From Spirochaetaceae bacterium (GTDB lineage: Bacteria > Spirochaetota > Spirochaetia > Treponematales > Breznakiellaceae), in the NCBI GenBank assembly GCA_031284085.1, contig JAITAM010000231.1, positions 1 to 8,851 on the forward strand: DNA of 8,851 nt, in the 5' to 3' direction. Shown here in pieces: positions 5,662-8,851 of the stretch; the first letter of the stretch is position 1; each line of letters opens with the position of its first letter. A program made the translations under genes and the position numbers. The notes beneath the pieces are model-generated. The model saw nothing but the letters and a program-made list of their open reading frames with translations. It did no database searches and was not told the origin of the DNA.

Positions 5662-6243
5662 ATGAATAAAAAGAACATCTGTACAATAGACCGACAGCTC
5701 ATTTCGATCTATCTTGACGGAGAGCTACCTTCTCCATGGAAAGAAAAAATGGAGGTGCATCTTGCCGAGTGTTCTGAATGTGCCGAGCATTTAGAGCGTT
5801 ACCGTCGTCTATCACAGTGTTTGCATACTACCAGTGCCGAGGAGTCAGTAGTTCTTCGTACAGTACAGGATCGAGTCTGGCAAAATGTGAATAGACGAGT
5901 ACCTAAACCTGTCCCATTGTGGCGGCATAGAGTTCTAGTACCGCTTCCTGCTCTTGCAGCTGCTGCTGCCGTATTGATAGTTTTTTCTGTTGTCTTTGTT
6001 GCACAACAAATGAAGGAAGAAGCTTCTGTTCAAGAGCAAGTAAATATGGCATTGGGAGGTATGCCGCTCAATGCAGAAAGTGTTATACCCGTCTCTGATC
6101 GCAATACTATGTTCCAGTACCTTGAAGGTGAGGATACGGCAGATACCGTTATTATTAAACTGCCGGAAAATCAGAATTTTTCTAGCTATGGAGAGCCGAC
6201 TTACATAAAAGCTGTAGATTATTCTCGGAGAATAAAGCCGTGA
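5662..6243 (+). CDS. Zinc-finger (zf-HC2) membrane anti-sigma factor
   Basis: The 193 residues have the layout of a ZAS-type anti-sigma factor, which binds the ECF sigma in the cytoplasm and releases it on an envelope signal. The cytoplasmic domain starts IDRQLISIYLDGELP (9-23) and carries the His-x3-Cys-x2-Cys zinc motif as His33, Cys37 and Cys40 (EVHLAECSEC). One membrane helix spans about 91-114 (Val/Ala/Leu-rich). The periplasmic tail of about 80 residues is where a signal would be sensed; no known sensor fold is recognised. AAAGGA at 5649-5654 supports the ATG at 5662. The next gene overlaps its stop by four bases. The 254-bp gap to sigma is filled by element copy 3, which may uncouple the two products. 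Its position corresponds to T. pallidum TP0093 by gene order. Confidence 0.85.
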   Translation: MNKKNICTIDRQLISIYLDGELPSPWKEKMEVHLAECSECAEHLERYRRLSQCLHTTSAEESVVLRTVQDRVWQNVNRRVPKPVPLWRHRVLVPLPALAAAAAVLIVFSVVFVAQQMKEEASVQEQVNMALGGMPLNAESVIPVSDRNTMFQYLEGEDTADTVIIKLPENQNFSSYGEPTYIKAVDYSRRIKP

Positions 6244-6728
6244 CAAAACATATTATTGAAGGTATGTTGTTTTTTATTTCAGGGCTTGCTCTTTTTGCTC
6301 AAGAACTGCCAGACCCTCCTCTTGAATCAATGTTGTTTGCTTTGAGAGACCGTGCAGTCATATTAAGCATGATAACACGGGTGATAGATGATCAAACCGA
6401 AATATGGAATTCTTCAAGCAGCAAAGTAACTATTCCGGGCAGAGCGGTTGGGCTTAAAATTGTAGGGGATAACGTTGTTGTTACTGTACAGTTTACTCCC
6501 TATTTGCGCCAAGAAGGACCTAATATACTGGTCGTTCAAGGGCAAATCTGGGTAGATATTCCTGATTTGGGAATACAGTACCAAACGACAATACAAACAA
6601 TACCTCTGGAATTTGGAGAACGGGTTTATTTTCTTCCGCTCGGCAATAAAATCGATCACGGCAAAGCTCGCATAGAAATACAGCTTGAATTGTTACCCTA
6701 TACATGGAGAGAGCCTAAAGGCCCGTAA
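6240..6728 (+). CDS. Exported protein of unknown function, sigma operon member
   Basis: A 162-residue protein whose GTG start (6240-6242) overlaps the anti-sigma TGA in GTGA, with GGAG at 6227-6230 nine bases upstream; tight translational coupling is expected. Residues 8-20 are hydrophobic and end LALFAQ-E, a probable signal peptidase I site, so the mature protein of about 140 residues should be periplasmic. The sequence after about residue 60 alternates hydrophobic and polar residues (VGDNVVVTVQFTPYL, LVVQGQIWVDIPDLG, RIEIQLELLPYTW) as in a beta-sandwich. There are no cysteines and no catalytic motif. No family is recognised. Its coupling to the anti-sigma factor suggests it senses or tunes the signal reaching that protein's periplasmic tail; this is inference. 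Confidence 0.72.
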   Translation: MTKHIIEGMLFFISGLALFAQELPDPPLESMLFALRDRAVILSMITRVIDDQTEIWNSSSSKVTIPGRAVGLKIVGDNVVVTVQFTPYLRQEGPNILVVQGQIWVDIPDLGIQYQTTIQTIPLEFGERVYFLPLGNKIDHGKARIEIQLELLPYTWREPKGP

Positions 6729-6739
6729 TCACAGAGCGT

Positions 6740-8326
6740 ATGTGTCGTATTGTTCTCTCCATTATACCGCTAGTGTTGGTAATGTCATGTAAAGAAAATG
6801 CTCCTACCATTCTTTCAATAGACCCCCCGGTGGCGCTGCCCGGCGAGGTAGTAACGATTCGAGGCGACAGCTTCGGCTCCGAACAAAACGATTCTTTTAT
6901 TACTCTTGATAGCAATCCGCCCATCTCCTCAGCTTACCTTGCATGGACCGATAATCATATACAGTTTAGAGTGCCGGAAATAGGACGGTCAGGGCTGGTC
7001 TTTGTCTATAAAGACGGAAAAAAAAGCAATCCTTCTCTCTTTGCTTATGCGGATACCATACCGCAGAGAGCCGTTGAGGAAAGTGGATTTATGGAACCGC
7101 AAATACACTCCCTAGAGCCTAGTATCAGTGCGGTCGGTTCTACTATGACTATTCTTGGAAGTGGTTTTGGAACCCTTAGGGAAGGAGGCATGGTCCTTTT
7201 CCCTTCGGCGGCCGACCCTTCAGGACAACAGTGGATTGAAGCGTCAACAGGCGGCGCCGATTATACGCTCTGGAGCGATCGGGAGATACAAGTAATGGTG
7301 CCGGACGGGGCTGCAAGCGGGAATCTTGAACTGCGTACCGCATGGGGAAACGCCGCTCCCGTGCGCTTTACCCTTGATCGCACCTTAGGCGACAAAGTCT
7401 TTAGCAAAAGGCAGAGCTACATTATTTCGTATACGGTCGATATTCAGGTCCGTTCTGCTAAAGCGCCTAACGTTCTCTACCTCTGGGTTCCGGTTCCTGT
7501 TGCCGCAGCTTCGCAGCCTCACGTTGAACTTTTATCCCTGAATACCGATCCTTTTGTTGAAAACTACCAAGGCACAAAACTCTTTCGCTTCAGCGATCTG
7601 GCAAGCTCCGATACAAAAAGCATAACTCTTTCGTATCTTGTTACTACCTATACAGTACAAACCGCTATAAAAACCCAAGCAATTCCTGAAAATGCTGCGG
7701 TGTACATGCCGGTCTCTCCGCCCACAGCATTGATACCTTCACAGGATCAAAGAGTAAGCGCTCTAGCACGCTCTCTTGTTGGGCAAGAGCGCAACCCTTA
7801 CGTTAAGGCGCAGAAGTTGTACGAGTGGCTGATAAAAACCATAACGCTGCCGGTGCCGGCGAGGAACAGAACGGTATTTGAGGCGCTTGATGAACAAAAA
7901 ACCGAAGCTTATTCTGCGTCTTTGCTTTTTTGCGCCTTGGCTCGGTCGACTGGTATTCAGGCAATTCCTATTACCGGCGTTTTGGTGGATAAAAACCGGG
8001 ATGTCTTTGTGCATCATTGGGCTGAATTTTGGATTGATGGATTTGGCTGGATATCGGTTGATCCTGCTTTAGGGGCTGGGGCTGCGCCGGCTTATTTTGA
8101 CTTGCCTTCTGACAATGCCGCTTACTACTTTGGGAGCATTGATAGTCGGCGGATTATTTTCTCACGCGGGGAGTTAAACCACACGGTTTTGGACCCGCGG
8201 GGGCGGCGCACAAGGCAGGCGCATGACTATGCTTTGCAGAACTATTGGGAAGAAGCGGCGGGGGAACTTGAGGCGTATTCTTCGTTATGGAGTGATATTC
8301 AGATAATCGGTGTATACAACGAATAG
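6740..8326 (+). CDS. IPT/TIG lipoprotein with Cys-less transglutaminase-like domain
   Basis: A 528-residue protein 11 bp after the previous gene. The signal peptide ends LVMSC, predicting lipidated Cys17. Two IPT/TIG immunoglobulin-like domains follow: about 22-105 (PTILSIDPPVALPGEVVTIRG, FGS) and 119-212 (PQIHSLEPSISAVGSTMTI, GSGFG). A beta-rich segment (about 225-325) and a transglutaminase-like core (about 340-450) come next. In the core, FVHHWAEFWIDGFGWISVDP supplies the family's His (425) and Asp (441). The segment EAYSASLLFCALARSTGI aligns with the usual G.C..(Y/F)(A/S).LF.AL.R, which places Ala390 where the catalytic Cys should be. Cys398 falls eight positions late. The domain is therefore probably a binding module, not a protease or crosslinker. 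The start has only a weak ribosome binding site (ACAGAG). It likely forms the surface-facing end of the sigma operon. Confidence 0.82.
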   Translation: MCRIVLSIIPLVLVMSCKENAPTILSIDPPVALPGEVVTIRGDSFGSEQNDSFITLDSNPPISSAYLAWTDNHIQFRVPEIGRSGLVFVYKDGKKSNPSLFAYADTIPQRAVEESGFMEPQIHSLEPSISAVGSTMTILGSGFGTLREGGMVLFPSAADPSGQQWIEASTGGADYTLWSDREIQVMVPDGAASGNLELRTAWGNAAPVRFTLDRTLGDKVFSKRQSYIISYTVDIQVRSAKAPNVLYLWVPVPVAAASQPHVELLSLNTDPFVENYQGTKLFRFSDLASSDTKSITLSYLVTTYTVQTAIKTQAIPENAAVYMPVSPPTALIPSQDQRVSALARSLVGQERNPYVKAQKLYEWLIKTITLPVPARNRTVFEALDEQKTEAYSASLLFCALARSTGIQAIPITGVLVDKNRDVFVHHWAEFWIDGFGWISVDPALGAGAAPAYFDLPSDNAAYYFGSIDSRRIIFSRGELNHTVLDPRGRRTRQAHDYALQNYWEEAAGELEAYSSLWSDIQIIGVYNE

Positions 8327-8334
8327 CCCGCCAG

Positions 8335-8467
8335 CCCGCCAGCGGGTTTCAACAGCCACAGGCTGTTTCAAAGGTTGTTGTATCGGGAACAGTGTACGGC
8401 TTTTTGCCTGCCCGCCAGCGGGTTTCAAAGGTTGTTGTATCAGGGCAGGCGTACGGCTTTTTGCCTG
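8335..8467 (+). repeat. Two tandem copies of the 3'-end hairpin element
   Basis: Copy a runs 8353-8410 and a shorter copy b 8423-8467; their shared 45-base parts (8366-8410 and 8423-8467) start 57 bases apart and read TTTCAAAGGTTGTTGTATC, then GTACGGCTTTTTGCCTG. Each is preceded by CCCGCCAGCGGG (8335-8346, 8411-8422), a short stem. Copy a also has the AACAGCC-ACA-GGCTGTT hairpin (8351-8367). The inverted relative is at 981-1037. All three begin within about 100 bases of the 3' end of a lipoprotein gene, in the same direction as that gene. Confidence 0.7.
8351..8367 (+). terminator. Hairpin after the lipoprotein stop, terminator candidate
   Basis: A perfect 7-bp stem AACAGCC/GGCTGTT with an ACA loop, 24 bases after the stop codon at 8326. 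Only three T follow (8366-8368, partly in the stem), so strong intrinsic termination is doubtful. The stem CCCG/CGGG at 8335-8346 just upstream is followed by TTT and could contribute. Confidence 0.35.
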
Positions 8468-8473
8468 ATAGCA

Positions 8474-8512
8474 GCGGATCTGCATCTAGGCTGGGTGTGG
8501 ATCCGCACCTAG
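8474..8512. repeat. Nested palindromes before the 23-bp array
   Basis: GCGGATC (8474-8480) and GATCCGC (8500-8506) are perfect inverted arms. CTAGG (8486-8490) and CCTAG (8508-8512) form a second pair, and GGTGTGGATCCGCACC (8494-8509) is a near-perfect 16-base palindrome around a GGATCC core. The stretch also contains two decayed 23-bp units (8482-8504, 8505-8527), so it overlaps the start of the array. Confidence 0.5.
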
Positions 8513-8527
8513 CTTAGTTCAGCGGGT

Positions 8528-8826
8528 TGATATAGGCCGCATCAGGAATCTGATATAGGTCGTATCAGGAATCTGATATAGGTCGTATCAAGAATCTGAT
8601 ATAGGCCGTATCAGGAATCTGAAATAGGCTGGTTCAGCAGGTTGAAATAGGTTAGTTCAGCAAGTTGAAATAGGCTGGTTCAGCAGGTTGAAATAAGTTA
8701 GTTCAGCAAGTTGAAATAGGCTGGTTCAGCAAGTTGAAATAGGCTGGTTCAGCAAGTTGAAATAGGTTAGTTCAGCAGGTTGAAATAGGTTAGTTCAACA
8801 AGTTAAAATAGGTTAGTTCAATACGC
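8528..8826 (+). repeat. Array of 13 tandem 23-bp units (two types)
   Basis: Units start every 23 bases from 8528 to 8804. The first four are type A (TGATATAGGtcgTATCAGG, ending AATC) and the next nine are type B (TGAAATAGGctggTTCAGCA). Type B has two forms, GGCTGG and GGTTAG, which alternate in the first four B units and give a 46-bp higher-order repeat. The last unit (8804) is decayed, and the final 25 bases of the window carry no unit, so the array seems to end here. Twenty-three is not a multiple of three and no gene runs through it. There are no spacers, so it is not CRISPR. Function unknown. Confidence 0.9.
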
Positions 8827-8851
8827 TGCGTGGGCTGGCCTGCCGAAGCGT

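Noticed and set aside
8285..8485. Minus-strand frame with repeated QAKSRT and IQQPLK
   Set aside because: The peptide repeats are only a translation of the tandem DNA repeats, and the frame overlaps the end of the lipoprotein gene.
8528..8826. CRISPR array
   Set aside because: Units are directly abutting with no unique spacers, and no cas gene is in the window.

Overview
The window looks like a chromosomal segment of a host-associated spirochaete, most probably a Treponema. The main reason is gene order: cysS followed by an ECF sigma factor and then a membrane anti-sigma-type protein. From memory this matches T. pallidum TP0091 (cysS), TP0092 (RpoE-type sigma) and TP0093. The relaxed, short lipobox signal peptides and the many exported proteins also fit. 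The genus call is an inference without database support.

Layout. Positions 1-400 hold no convincing gene but carry quasi-palindromic repeats (AATC + AGGTCAGACCT). These flank a REP-associated tyrosine transposase (RAYT, 401-952), and another copy sits right at its stop codon. On the minus strand, 1041-2555 encodes a lipoprotein with an HEGFH zinc-metallopeptidase-like motif. It has a good promoter (2573-2602) with a palindrome beside the -35. The 2.6-2.9 kb intergenic region then leads into a plus-strand pair: a 48-residue protein with four CxxC motifs (2912-3058), and cysteinyl-tRNA synthetase (3074-4483) only 15 bp downstream.

Positions 4.48-6.73 kb hold an ECF sigma factor (GTG start at 4892), a zf-HC2 membrane anti-sigma protein (5662-6243) and a small exported protein whose GTG overlaps the anti-sigma stop (6240-6728). 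A large lipoprotein with two IPT/TIG domains and a transglutaminase-like domain lacking its catalytic cysteine follows (6740-8326). The likely logic is an envelope-stress or surface-sensing operon: sigma, its membrane-tethered inhibitor, and two secreted partners.

The most unusual part is a three-copy structured element of about 110-135 bp (4590-4696, 4740-4875, 5499-5632), always in the same orientation. Two copies lie directly upstream of the sigma ribosome binding site and one lies between sigma and anti-sigma. Their 3' ends (GAAGCAGGAA-like, then a hairpin, then GGATTCAA) resemble right ends/omegaRNA scaffolds of IS200/IS605-type TnpB/IscB elements, but no nuclease gene is present here.

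The last 525 bp are non-coding. They contain two tandem copies of a hairpin-bearing repeat that also occurs, inverted, just after the stop of the minus-strand lipoprotein gene. After that come a palindromic stretch and an array of 13 clean 23-bp tandem units whose small dyad is kept by compensatory changes.
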